Shown piece after piece: positions 43,930 to 52,438 of a DNA stretch of 64,000 nt. Source of the DNA: Flagellimonas lutimaris (GTDB lineage: Bacteria; Bacteroidota; Bacteroidia; Flavobacteriales; Flavobacteriaceae); NCBI RefSeq assembly GCF_003581615.1, contig NZ_QXFH01000077.1:504070-568069 (forward strand), given 5' to 3'. Under the pieces are notes generated by a model that was given only the letters and a program-made list of their open reading frames with translations, did no database searches and was not told the DNA's origin. The translations under genes and the position numbers were made by a program. How positions within the stretch are numbered: position 1 is the first letter of the stretch; each line of letters starts with the position of its first letter.

Positions 43930-44496
43930 ATGGCAAGTACTTCAGATATAAGAAAAGGATTGTGCATCAAGTACAACAACGATATTTATAAGATTATAGA
44001 GTTTCTTCACGTAAAACCGGGTAAGGGACCTGCTTTTGTGCGTACCAAGCTAAAAAGCGTGACCACCGGTAAAGTGGTGGACAATACGTTTTCTGCAGGA
44101 CACAAGATTGAAGATGTACGTGTAGAAACACGTTCGTACCAATTTTTATACAATGATGGGGAAACCTATCACTTCATGAACACGGATGATTACACCCAGA
44201 TTGCTTTGCAAAAAGATGCTCTCGATGCTTCTGATTTGCTAAAAGAAAGCGAAGTGGTGACCATTATTTTTAATGCTGAGGACAATAATCCGCTCTCCGT
44301 TGAAATGCCTGCAAGTGTTGTATTGGAAGTGACCCACACAGAACCTGGAGTAAAAGGAAACACGGCAACCAACGCCACAAAACCTGCAACGGTTGAAACT
44401 GGAGCAACCATCAATGTGCCACTTTTTATCAACGAAGGTGACAAAATAAAGATTGATACAGAGAAAGCAGCATATATGGAACGTGCCAAAGAGTAG
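43930..44496 (+). CDS. efp: Translation elongation factor P
   Basis: EF-P relieves ribosome stalling at consecutive prolines. The 188-residue protein has the KOW-like N-domain, with the modification-loop Lys in VKPGKGPAFVRTKLK (about residues 28-42), and two OB domains with NDGETYHFMNTDDY and the C-terminal GATINVPLFINEGDKIKIDT signature. It lies 4 bp after lpxA and 5 bp before the second LpxD-like gene, so it is embedded in the lipid A operon. Confidence 0.96.
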   Translation: MASTSDIRKGLCIKYNNDIYKIIEFLHVKPGKGPAFVRTKLKSVTTGKVVDNTFSAGHKIEDVRVETRSYQFLYNDGETYHFMNTDDYTQIALQKDALDASDLLKESEVVTIIFNAEDNNPLSVEMPASVVLEVTHTEPGVKGNTATNATKPATVETGATINVPLFINEGDKIKIDTEKAAYMERAKE

Positions 44497-44501
44497 CCTG
44501 A

Positions 44502-45437
44502 ATGAAATTCCCTAAAACCTATACACTTAAAGAAATATCGGAGCTTATTGATGCCGACTTTGTGGGAGATGAAAGTTTCCCCATTTTGGGTATGAATGAA
44601 ATCCACGTAGTGGAAGAAGGTGATATCGTTTTTGTGGACCATCCCAAATATTACGATAAAGCCCTGCAATCTAAAGCAACAGTTGTTCTCATCAACAAAA
44701 AAGTGGATTTTCCAGAGGGCAAAGCCCTACTTATTTCTGATGACCCATTTAGAGATTTTAATAAATTGACAGGCCATTTCAAACCCTTTGAAAGTGCTGC
44801 ATCATCTATTGCCGAATCTGCTGAAATAGGAAAGGGAACTATAATTCAACCCAGCGTTTTTATTGGGAACCGCGTAAAAATTGGTAAAAACTGTGTGATT
44901 CACCCTAACGTAACCATTTATGATGGATGTATCATTGGGGATAATGTAACCATCCACGCGGGAACTGTTTTGGGAGCCGAAGCTTTCTACTATAAAAATA
45001 GGCCAGAAGGATTTGACAAATTACTTTCAGGAGGAAACGTTGTGATTGAAAACAATGTGGACATTGGTGCTGGATGTACGATTGACCGAGGAGTAACGGG
45101 TTCAACCACCATTAAAGAAGGTTCCAAATTGGACAACCAGATTCAAGTTGGGCACGATACTGTTATCGGAAAAAAATGTTTGATAGCATCCCATGTAGGA
45201 ATTGCGGGTTGTTGCATTATTGAGGACGAAGTGACCCTATGGGGACAGGTAGGCATCACAAGCGGAGCCACCATTGGTAAAAAAGCGGTGATTTTGGCTC
45301 AATCAGGTATTTCAAAATCACTTGAGGGAGGCAAAACCTATTTTGGTTACCCAGCTGAGGAAGCTCGGGAAAAACTAAAACAAATCGCATCCATCAAAAG
45401 GATTCCAGAAATCTTGCAAAAACTAAAAAAGATTTAA
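44502..45437 (+). CDS. LpxD-like N-acyltransferase paralogue
   Basis: The 311-residue protein shares the LpxD plan: an N-terminal domain starting KTYTLKEISELIDADFVG, then hexapeptide repeats (VKIGKNCVI, CIIGDNVTI) and the catalytic-type His in IQVGHDTVIGKKC (about residue 218). It is about 30 residues shorter than the LpxD at 40709 and lacks much of the C-terminal helical extension. Many Bacteroidota carry this second copy, and its exact acceptor is not known to me. It is in the same run, 5 bp after efp. sucD follows with its own promoter. Confidence 0.82.
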   Translation: MKFPKTYTLKEISELIDADFVGDESFPILGMNEIHVVEEGDIVFVDHPKYYDKALQSKATVVLINKKVDFPEGKALLISDDPFRDFNKLTGHFKPFESAASSIAESAEIGKGTIIQPSVFIGNRVKIGKNCVIHPNVTIYDGCIIGDNVTIHAGTVLGAEAFYYKNRPEGFDKLLSGGNVVIENNVDIGAGCTIDRGVTGSTTIKEGSKLDNQIQVGHDTVIGKKCLIASHVGIAGCCIIEDEVTLWGQVGITSGATIGKKAVILAQSGISKSLEGGKTYFGYPAEEAREKLKQIASIKRIPEILQKLKKI

Positions 45438-45468
45438 GAAATCAATAGATAAAAACTTTAGTAAACCA

Positions 45469-45476
45469 TATTTTTG
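45469..45476 (+). promoter_or_regulatory. -7 box of sucD
   Basis: TATTTTTG matches TAnnTTTG, 23 bp before the sucD ATG. Confidence 0.35.
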
Positions 45477-45499
45477 TATCTCTACATTAAGTTAAATAT

Positions 45500-46372
45500 A
45501 TGAGCGTCTTAGTAAACAAGGATTCAAACATAATTGTACAAGGATTTACCGGTAGTGAAGGAACCTTCCATGCCGAACAAATGATTGAATACGGAACCAA
45601 CGTGGTTGGTGGTGTAACCCCCGGAAAAGGTGGTCAAGAACATTTGGGAAAACCAGTTTTCAACACAGTGGAAGACGCTGTAAAAGAAGTTGGTGCCGAT
45701 ACCACTATAATTTTTGTTCCGCCTGCATTTGCTGCGGATGCCATTATGGAAGCTGCTGATGCAGGAATCAAAGTAATCATCACGATTACCGAAGGTATTC
45801 CCGTAGCGGATATGGTAAAAGCCAACGATTACATCAAGAATATGGACTGCACATTGATCGGTCCAAACTGTCCAGGTGTAATTACGCCAGGTGAAGCAAA
45901 AGTTGGTATTATGCCAGGATTTGTTTTCAAAAAAGGAAAAGTAGGTATCGTTTCCAAATCAGGAACACTTACTTACGAAGCGGCCGACCAAGTTGTGCGT
46001 CAAGGATTGGGAATCACCACGGCCATTGGTATTGGAGGTGACCCCATTATCGGAACCACAACAAAACAAGCTGTTGAGCTTTTAATCAACGACCCAGAAA
46101 CTGAATGTGTTGTAATGATCGGTGAGATTGGTGGCCAGTTGGAAGCCGAAGCGGCAAAATGGTATAAAGAAAGTGGCAGCAAAAAACCAGTTGTTGGTTT
46201 TATTGCTGGTGAAACTGCTCCAGCAGGACGTACCATGGGACACGCTGGTGCCATTGTAGGTGGTAGTGACGATACAGCCCAAGCCAAGAAAAAAATTATG
46301 CGCGATTGTGGTATCCACGTTGTGGATTCACCTGCCGAAATTGGCGTAAAAGTGAAAGAAGTGGTTGGGTAA
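45500..46372 (+). CDS. sucD: Succinate-CoA ligase alpha subunit
   Basis: SucD forms succinyl-CoA synthetase of the TCA cycle with SucC, which is not nearby. The 290-residue protein has the CoA-binding Rossmann domain ([20 protein letters not shown], about 14-33), the [20 protein letters not shown] segment and the phosphohistidine His248 in [13 protein letters not shown]. It ends with a terminator 20 bp downstream, and a promoter box lies 23 bp upstream, so it is largely independent of the lipid A operon. Confidence 0.95.
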   Translation: MSVLVNKDSNIIVQGFTGSEGTFHAEQMIEYGTNVVGGVTPGKGGQEHLGKPVFNTVEDAVKEVGADTTIIFVPPAFAADAIMEAADAGIKVIITITEGIPVADMVKANDYIKNMDCTLIGPNCPGVITPGEAKVGIMPGFVFKKGKVGIVSKSGTLTYEAADQVVRQGLGITTAIGIGGDPIIGTTTKQAVELLINDPETECVVMIGEIGGQLEAEAAKWYKESGSKKPVVGFIAGETAPAGRTMGHAGAIVGGSDDTAQAKKKIMRDCGIHVVDSPAEIGVKVKEVVG

Positions 46373-46392
46373 CCAACCGTTAAAACCATACT

Positions 46393-46420
46393 AAATCCCG
46401 TTTTATGCGGGATTTTTTTT
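46393..46420 (+). terminator. Rho-independent terminator after sucD
   Basis: AAATCCCG (46393-46400) pairs with CGGGATTT (46408-46415), with a 7-nt loop and eight T (46413-46420). Confidence 0.85.
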
Positions 46421-46442
46421 CGTCTAAACATAAAACAAAAAC

Positions 46443-46450
46443 TATATTTG
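46443..46450 (+). promoter_or_regulatory. -7 box of fabG
   Basis: TATATTTG matches TAnnTTTG, 29 bp before the fabG ATG and just downstream of the sucD terminator. Confidence 0.35.
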
Positions 46451-46479
46451 GTTAATAACCATTCAAACACAATCATTGT

Positions 46480-47229
46480 ATGAAACTTTTGGAAGGGAAA
46501 AACGTAATCATAACAGGAGCCAGTAGGGGAATTGGAAAAGGAATTGCCGAAGTATTTGCAAAACACGGTGCCAATGTGGCTTTTACCTATAGTTCCAGTG
46601 AAGGTCCAGCCTTGGAATTGGAAAAAGAATTGACCGAAATGGGCATAAAAGCGAAGGCCTATAAAAGTAATGCCGCAAGTTTTGAAGAATCTGAAGCCCT
46701 TGTGGCCAAAGTTTTGGAGGATTTTGATGGCAGAATTGATGTATTGATCAATAATGCCGGTATCACCAAGGACAACTTGTTGATGCGAATGGGTGAGGAT
46801 GATTTTGATAAAGTAATCGAAATCAATCTAAAATCTGTATTCAATATGACCAAAGCCGTTCAGCGGACCATGTTGAAGCAGCGTAAAGGGTCCATTATCA
46901 ATATGAGTAGTGTGGTTGGTGTAAAAGGTAATGCTGGACAAACCAACTACGCAGCTTCCAAAGCAGGTATGATTGGTTTTACCAAATCCGTTGCATTGGA
47001 ATTGGGATCTAGAAACATTCGCTGCAATGCGATTGCCCCAGGGTTTATTGAAACTGAAATGACCGAAAAATTGGACGAGAAAACGGTTCAAGGTTGGAGA
47101 GAAGGAATTCCATTAAAGCGTGGTGGAAGCCCGGAAGATGTGGCCAATGCCTGTGTATTTTTGGCGTCGGACCTATCTGGCTACGTAACAGGACAGGTAT
47201 TGAACGTTGATGGTGGAATGTTAACCTAA
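46480..47229 (+). CDS. fabG: 3-oxoacyl-ACP reductase
   Basis: FabG reduces 3-oxoacyl-ACP with NADPH in the fatty acid elongation cycle. The 249-residue protein has the cofactor motif TGASRGIG (12-19), NNAG (91-94), and catalytic Ser144, Tyr157 and Lys161 (YAASKAG). IAPGFIETEMTEKL and the C-terminal GQVLNVDGGMLT are typical. It begins a new transcript after the sucD terminator and lies 4 bp before the VWA gene. Confidence 0.94.
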   Translation: MKLLEGKNVIITGASRGIGKGIAEVFAKHGANVAFTYSSSEGPALELEKELTEMGIKAKAYKSNAASFEESEALVAKVLEDFDGRIDVLINNAGITKDNLLMRMGEDDFDKVIEINLKSVFNMTKAVQRTMLKQRKGSIINMSSVVGVKGNAGQTNYAASKAGMIGFTKSVALELGSRNIRCNAIAPGFIETEMTEKLDEKTVQGWREGIPLKRGGSPEDVANACVFLASDLSGYVTGQVLNVDGGMLT

Positions 47230-47233
47230 ATGA

Positions 47234-49267
47234 ATGGAGTTGAGCACGGTACTTCTTATTTTATTAGCAGTTGCTGCCGCGCTTATCTTGGTCTATTTTC
47301 AGTACTTCTATAAAAACCCGAGAAAAGGTTCACTTAGGATAATATTGGCCGCATTAAGGTTTGTCACCTTGTTTAGCGGCCTTTTGCTTTTGATAAACCC
47401 AAAGTTTATAAGCAAGGATTATTTTGTTGAAAAAGCAAACCTGATCCTGTTGGTGGATAATTCCACTTCAATGGAAGAGGCTACTTCTAAAGCAGAAATT
47501 TCCCAAGCGATTGTGCAACTCAAACAGGACCAAGCTTTAAATAAAAGGTTTACCATCCATCAATATGGATTTGGGAATACAATAACCACAACGGACTCAC
47601 TTAGTTTTAATAAAGGAAACACCGATATTTCCAACGCACTTTCTACTTTGAATGATGTCTTTGTAAACGGAAACAATGCTATTGTTTTGTTTTCAGATGG
47701 TAATCAAACTTTGGGGAGGGACTACGAATATATCAGCTTAAATGAAAATACCACGGTAAACCCCGTAGTAGTGGGCGACACTACGCAGTATGAAGACATT
47801 TCCATTGGACTAATCAATGTGAACAAATTTGCTTTTTTACGCAATAGCTTTCCTATTGAGACTTCCATTCGATATCTAGGTTCCAGACCTGTTTCAAGTA
47901 CAGTCACTATTTCCATTAACGGAAGTAGGGTACATCAGGAGCGAGTCAATCTCAATAGCATAAAGAACAGTATAACCCTAAATACTTTGGTTGAAGCCCA
48001 AAGCGTAGGCGTCAAAACCATCAAAATTGAGGTGAATCCGCTAGAAAATGAGCGAAATACAGCGAATAACTCCAAAGAGACCGCCATTGAGGTAATTGAT
48101 GAGAAAACCAATGTGACCGTAGTTTCTGATATCCTACATCCAGACATTGGTGCCTTAAAAAAATCTATCGAATCGAACGAACAACGTTCCGTTACCTTGG
48201 TAAAACCACATGCCAGTCAGTCTGCTTTTGAGAAATCTGACCTTATAATTCTCTATCAACCTAATCGAAATTTTAGGAGTGTTTACGAGTTTCTGGAAAA
48301 TTCAGGAGCTAATTACTTTACAATTACAGGAAGCAAAACAGATTGGAACTTTTTAAATAGGGCACAAGAGAGTTTTACGGTTTCCGGAAGCAGACAACCA
48401 GAAGATATTTTACCGGTTTTAAACAATGCCTTTGGCTTATTTGGTCTTGGAGCGTTTTCTGTAAATGGATTTCCACCATTACAGGGAACACTTGGGGATA
48501 TTCAACTCAACAGGGATAATGAAATATTGATGTTTCAACAATTACAAGGCATCAGTTTGGATAAACCCTTGTTCACAATTCTCACAGAAGGTAATACAAA
48601 AGAAGCCGTGCTTTTTGGAGAAGATGTTTGGCGCTGGCGGGCTCAAGTGTATCGTGACGATCAAAGTTTTCAAAAATTTGATGATTTCATCGGCAATTTA
48701 ATGGTATACTTGGGTTCTAACAGGCAGCGCAACCGGTTGGAGTTGGATTATGAGTTGGTTTTTGACAATGCTAGTATGGCCAAAATCAGAGCTTCGTATT
48801 TTGATGAAAGCTATCAATTTGATGCCAATGCCAACATTTCCATAAAGATAGAAGGTAAAGACAATGATTTTTCCAGAGTTTCGCCCGTACTTTTAAAAGG
48901 TTCGTTTTACGAAGTTGATTTAAGTGATTTGGAAGCTGGAGAATATAATTTTACCGTAACCGTTCAAGGCGAAAACCTGAATCGGTCTGGGACATTCAGA
49001 ATTTTGGATTTCAATCCAGAAAAGCAATTGATTTCCGCCAACTATAAAAAAATGGAGCGATTGGCCCAACAAAATAGGGGTGAACTTTACTATTTAGATG
49101 GAGTTGAAACTCTACAAAGTAACTTAGCTTCGTCTCAAGAATTTCTTCCTGTTCAAAAGAGCAGGGATAATGTTGTATCTTTAATAGATTTCCGTATTTT
49201 ACTCGGACTGATAGTGCTTTCCTTAGCATTGGAATGGTTTATCAGAAAATATAATGGATTAATATAA
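47234..49267 (+). CDS. Membrane-anchored VWA-domain protein
   Basis: The 677-residue protein has two N-terminal membrane segments (about 4-22 and 38-55), a von Willebrand A domain starting about residue 68 with the MIDAS motif DNSTS (Asp75, Ser77, Ser79), and a long periplasmic beta-rich part. A final membrane helix (about 645-668, LLGLIVLSLALEWFI) follows. It resembles the large BatA/BatB-like VWA proteins of Bacteroidota. Its partners are not clear. It lies 4 bp downstream of fabG and 12 bp before the prohibitin gene. Confidence 0.85.
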   Translation: MELSTVLLILLAVAAALILVYFQYFYKNPRKGSLRIILAALRFVTLFSGLLLLINPKFISKDYFVEKANLILLVDNSTSMEEATSKAEISQAIVQLKQDQALNKRFTIHQYGFGNTITTTDSLSFNKGNTDISNALSTLNDVFVNGNNAIVLFSDGNQTLGRDYEYISLNENTTVNPVVVGDTTQYEDISIGLINVNKFAFLRNSFPIETSIRYLGSRPVSSTVTISINGSRVHQERVNLNSIKNSITLNTLVEAQSVGVKTIKIEVNPLENERNTANNSKETAIEVIDEKTNVTVVSDILHPDIGALKKSIESNEQRSVTLVKPHASQSAFEKSDLIILYQPNRNFRSVYEFLENSGANYFTITGSKTDWNFLNRAQESFTVSGSRQPEDILPVLNNAFGLFGLGAFSVNGFPPLQGTLGDIQLNRDNEILMFQQLQGISLDKPLFTILTEGNTKEAVLFGEDVWRWRAQVYRDDQSFQKFDDFIGNLMVYLGSNRQRNRLELDYELVFDNASMAKIRASYFDESYQFDANANISIKIEGKDNDFSRVSPVLLKGSFYEVDLSDLEAGEYNFTVTVQGENLNRSGTFRILDFNPEKQLISANYKKMERLAQQNRGELYYLDGVETLQSNLASSQEFLPVQKSRDNVVSLIDFRILLGLIVLSLALEWFIRKYNGLI

Positions 49268-49279
49268 ATCAAAATACAA

Positions 49280-50095
49280 ATGGATAAATTACCAAAGATT
49301 GCGTTGCCAGCATTGGCAGCGATTATTTTCTTAATTATTATTATTTCAAAATCAGCTATCACCATAGGATCAGGGGAGGCCGGTGTACTTTATAAGACCT
49401 TTGGAGGTGGTGTAGTTACCGATGAGGCCCCATTGGGTGAAGGGTTTCATTTAGTGGCTCCATGGAACAAAGTCTTTATTTATGAAGTCAGACAACAGGA
49501 AGTCTTCGAAAAAATGCAAGTACTTTCCTCCAATGGATTGGAAATTAAGCTTGATGCTTCTGCATGGTTTCAACCAGAATATGAATCCTTGGGAAAACTG
49601 CATCAAGAAAAAAGTGAGCTGTACAAGGACCGTATCCTTCTTCCGGCAATACGCTCGGCTGCACGTAGTGTTGTGGGCAGATATACACCTGAGCAATTAT
49701 ATTCCAGCAAAAGGGACGCCATCCAACAAGAAATTTTTGAAGAAACAAGGAACATTGTGGGTGATCAATATATTCAATTGAACCAAATTCTTGTTAGGGA
49801 TGTTACACTGCCTCCGACCATCAAGGAAGCCATTGAACGTAAACTGAAACAAGAGCAAGAATCCTTGGAGTACGAATTTAGATTGATTACCGCCGAGAAA
49901 GAAGCTCAAAAAGTTCGTATTGAAGCACAAGGTAAGGCGGATGCCAATAAAATATTGAGCGCTTCGCTTACCGATAAGATATTGCAGGACAAAGGTATAG
50001 ATGCCACCTTAAAGTTAGCGGAATCACCAAATGCTAAAGTTGTGGTGGTAGGTTCAGGCGATGATGGATTGCCATTAATTTTGGGAAATAACTAA
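49280..50095 (+). CDS. Prohibitin/SPFH-family membrane protein
   Basis: The 271-residue protein has one N-terminal membrane segment (about residues 8-25), then a SPFH domain with TIGSGEAGVLYKTFGGGV and RQQEVFEKMQVLSSNGLEIKLD. A long charged coiled coil (about 170-225, RKLKQEQESLEYEFRLITAEKEAQ) follows. Such proteins form rings at the inner membrane that act as scaffolds for proteases and lipid domains. It closes the fabG-VWA-prohibitin run; the his leader begins 46 bp downstream. Confidence 0.9.
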   Translation: MDKLPKIALPALAAIIFLIIIISKSAITIGSGEAGVLYKTFGGGVVTDEAPLGEGFHLVAPWNKVFIYEVRQQEVFEKMQVLSSNGLEIKLDASAWFQPEYESLGKLHQEKSELYKDRILLPAIRSAARSVVGRYTPEQLYSSKRDAIQQEIFEETRNIVGDQYIQLNQILVRDVTLPPTIKEAIERKLKQEQESLEYEFRLITAEKEAQKVRIEAQGKADANKILSASLTDKILQDKGIDATLKLAESPNAKVVVVGSGDDGLPLILGNN

Positions 50096-50105
50096 TTTTC
50101 CCTTT

Positions 50106-50133
50106 TTTGATATAAAAATATATTCTATTTTTG
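50106..50133 (+). promoter_or_regulatory. Promoter of the his operon
   Basis: TTTG (50106-50109) and TATTTTTG (50126-50133) are separated by 16 bp, slightly shorter than the usual spacing. The -7 box ends 7 bp before the leader-peptide ATG, so transcription should begin at about 50137-50141. Confidence 0.5.
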
Positions 50134-50140
50134 AACCATC

Positions 50141-50194
50141 ATGAGAAACAAAAACACACATCATCATTTTTATACTTGCCCTCAAGCGAGATAG
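50141..50194 (+). CDS. hisL: Histidine operon leader peptide, 17 aa
   Basis: The frame encodes MRNKNTHHHFYTCPQAR then TAG, with three consecutive His codons (all CAT, 50159-50167). A short peptide rich in the pathway's own amino acid, placed directly before the first biosynthesis gene and followed by a terminator, is the hallmark of ribosome-mediated attenuation. Its position relative to the alternative RNA folds fits that mechanism: a ribosome stalled at His leaves 50181-50188 free, and one that reaches the TAG (50192) covers it. The peptide itself probably has no other role. Confidence 0.85.
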   Translation: MRNKNTHHHFYTCPQAR

Positions 50195-50224
50195 AAATGT
50201 ATTGTTGTTTTTAAAATATATTCT

Positions 50225-50258
50225 AACCCGTTTGAGAAATCAAACGGGTTTATTTTTT
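50225..50258 (+). terminator. Attenuator terminator before hisG
   Basis: A perfect 10-bp stem with loop AGAAAT and the T-rich tail TTTATTTTTT lies 37 bp before the hisG ATG. It serves as the regulated terminator of the his leader and also ends any read-through from the prohibitin gene. Confidence 0.88.
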
Positions 50259-50294
50259 GTACCCCTTTGGTTTTTCAGACAAAACGATTGAAAA

Positions 50295-51152
50295 ATGACA
50301 AAAATTAGAATTGCTGTTCAAAAAAGTGGCCGTTTAAACGAGGATTCCCTTAGAATTTTAAAAGACTGCGGTATTTCCATCGATAACGGAAAAGACCAGT
50401 TAAAAGCGACCTCCCGAAATTTTCCTTTGGAAGTGTTTTATCTAAGAAATGGTGACATTCCCCAATATCTGCGCGATGGAGTAGTGGACATCGCCATTAT
50501 CGGGGAAAATGTACTTATTGAAAAAGGAAAAGATATTTCCATTGCGGAGCGATTGGGTTTTTCAAAATGCCGTGTATCCTTGGCAGTTCCAAAAAATGAG
50601 ACTTACAATTCCATCAAGGATTTTGAAGGCAAAAAAATAGCAACGTCCTACCCAAATACGGTCAAGGGCTACTTGGCATCCAAAGGAGTAACAGCAGATT
50701 TGCACATCATCAATGGGTCTGTGGAAATCGCTCCCAACATTGGCTTGGCTTACGGTATTTGTGATATTGTGTCCAGTGGAAGTACCCTTTTCAAAAACAA
50801 CTTGAAAGAAGTTGAGGTGATGCTGAAAAGTGAAGCTGTACTAGCGGTATCACCGACCATTTCTGAAGAGCGTAAAGAATTGCTGAAAAAAATCCAGTTC
50901 AGGATCAAATCTGTCCTTCAGGCGCGTCAGAACAAATATGTGTTGATGAATGCTCCGAACGATAAGTTGGATGAAATTATTTCCATTTTACCGGGAATGC
51001 GAAGCCCTACAGTTTTGCCCTTGGCAGAAGAGGGCTGGAGCTCCGTGCACACCGTAATCAATCGCGAAACCTTTTGGGAGGTAATAGATGAATTGAAACA
51101 AGCAGGTGCAGAAGGTATTTTAGTGTGTCCTATCGAAAAAATGGTACTGTAA
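50295..51152 (+). CDS. hisG: ATP phosphoribosyltransferase, long form
   Basis: HisG condenses ATP and PRPP, the first and controlled step of histidine synthesis. At 285 residues this is the long form with a C-terminal ACT-like regulatory domain (about 210-285), so it should not need HisZ and is likely feedback-inhibited by histidine. Visible motifs are RIAVQKSGRLNEDSL, DIAIIGENVL, and the PRPP loop in GICDIVSSGSTLFKNNL. The stop TAA overlaps the hisD ATG (TAATG). Confidence 0.95.
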   Translation: MTKIRIAVQKSGRLNEDSLRILKDCGISIDNGKDQLKATSRNFPLEVFYLRNGDIPQYLRDGVVDIAIIGENVLIEKGKDISIAERLGFSKCRVSLAVPKNETYNSIKDFEGKKIATSYPNTVKGYLASKGVTADLHIINGSVEIAPNIGLAYGICDIVSSGSTLFKNNLKEVEVMLKSEAVLAVSPTISEERKELLKKIQFRIKSVLQARQNKYVLMNAPNDKLDEIISILPGMRSPTVLPLAEEGWSSVHTVINRETFWEVIDELKQAGAEGILVCPIEKMVL

Positions 51153-52438
51153 TGCAACGTATCAATTATCCACAACAAAAGGACTGGGAGGACATATTGA
51201 AGCGTCCTACACAAACTGTTTCCGACATTGAAGCGGTGGTCAACAGCATTTTTAAGGAGGTACAAGATGAGGGTGATACCGTCATCAATAAATATACAGC
51301 CCAATTTGATAAAGTCACTTTGGACTCTCTTTTGGTGACCGAAACTGAAATTGAAACAGCAAATGGAAACGTTTCAGAGGCTTTGAAACAAGCTATTAAT
51401 CTGGCTAAATCCAATATTGAAAAGTTCCATGCCGCCCAAAAAACCTCAAGAGTTGCAATCGAAACGATGCCAGGAGTGGATTGCTGGCAGGAAAAACGTC
51501 CTATTCAAAAAGTAGGGTTGTATATTCCAGGAGGAACAGCTCCTTTGTTTTCTACCATTTTAATGTTGGCTATTCCGGCTAAACTTGCAGGGTGTAAAGA
51601 AATTGTACTTTGTAGTCCTCCAGATAAGAATGGTGAAATCAATCCTGCTATTTTATATACGGCCCAACTTTGTGGCGTAACGCGGATTTTTAAAGTAGGG
51701 GGGATACAGGCTATTGCTGCAATGACTTTTGGAACAGAAAGCATCCCAAAAGTCTATAAAATATTTGGCCCGGGGAACCAGTATGTGACCGTTGCAAAGC
51801 AATTGGCCACCAAATATGGGGTAGCAATAGATATGCCTGCAGGTCCCAGCGAACTTTTAGTGGTTGCAGATGATTCAGCCAATGCTGCTTTTGTAGCTTC
51901 GGATTTATTGAGTCAGGCTGAGCACGGAGTGGACAGTCAGGTAATTTTGGTGTCTACATCAGAAAAGTTGATTGAGGCTGTTGAAGAAGAAATTGAAAAT
52001 CAAATAAAGGAATTACCACGAAAAGAAATCGCTGAAAAATCTATTGGCAACAGCAAATTGATTTTGGTTAACAATGACCAAGAAGCTTTAGAACTCATTA
52101 ATGAATATGGTCCAGAACACTTTATTGTTTGTGTGGAGAACGAGGATTATTACCTCGAAAACATTCAAAATGCAGGATCTGTATTTATTGGAAACTATAC
52201 ACCTGAAAGTGCTGGAGATTATGCTTCGGGCACCAATCATACCCTACCCACCAACGGTTACGCCAAGCAATACAGTGGCGTAAATCTAGATAGCTTTATG
52301 AAGAGTATGACCTTTCAGAAAATATCGGAAAAAGGTATACAGGGTATCGGAAGTGCCATAGAATTGATGGCCGAAGCGGAAGGATTGCAAGCGCATAAAA
52401 ATGCGGTAACCCTTAGATTAAAAAGTTTGAAAAAATGA
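51152..52438 (+). CDS. hisD: Histidinol dehydrogenase
   Basis: HisD oxidises histidinol to histidine through two NAD-dependent steps. The 428-residue enzyme (start at 51152, overlapping the hisG stop) has IYIPGGTAPLFSTILMLAIPA-type segments, FGPGNQYVTVAKQLA, DMPAGPSELLVVAD, the Zn-ligand region LLSQAEHGVDSQ and SAGDYASGTNHTLPT. It ends four bases into the hisC start (ATGA), indicating coupling. Confidence 0.96.
   Translation: MQRINYPQQKDWEDILKRPTQTVSDIEAVVNSIFKEVQDEGDTVINKYTAQFDKVTLDSLLVTETEIETANGNVSEALKQAINLAKSNIEKFHAAQKTSRVAIETMPGVDCWQEKRPIQKVGLYIPGGTAPLFSTILMLAIPAKLAGCKEIVLCSPPDKNGEINPAILYTAQLCGVTRIFKVGGIQAIAAMTFGTESIPKVYKIFGPGNQYVTVAKQLATKYGVAIDMPAGPSELLVVADDSANAAFVASDLLSQAEHGVDSQVILVSTSEKLIEAVEEEIENQIKELPRKEIAEKSIGNSKLILVNNDQEALELINEYGPEHFIVCVENEDYYLENIQNAGSVFIGNYTPESAGDYASGTNHTLPTNGYAKQYSGVNLDSFMKSMTFQKISEKGIQGIGSAIELMAEAEGLQAHKNAVTLRLKSLKK

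Larger units (their letters stand above)
50137..50258 (+). promoter_or_regulatory. Histidine transcription attenuator (leader RNA)
   Basis: Two mutually exclusive folds can be drawn. Terminator: AACCCGTTTG (50225-50234) with CAAACGGGTT (50241-50250), 10 perfect pairs and a 6-nt loop, then T-rich 50249-50258. Antiterminator: CTCAAGCG (50181-50188) with CGTTTGAG (50229-50236), one G-U, extended by TAGAA (50192-50196) with TTCTA (50221-50225), and by TGTATT (50198-50203) with AATATA (50215-50220), giving about 19 pairs that take in the terminator's 5' arm. Stalling at the His codons favours the antiterminator and expression of the operon. Confidence 0.8.

Noticed and set aside
50137..50258. A T-box or metabolite riboswitch before hisG
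   Set aside because: No specifier loop or T-box consensus is visible, and the leader peptide with adjacent terminator/antiterminator explains the region.
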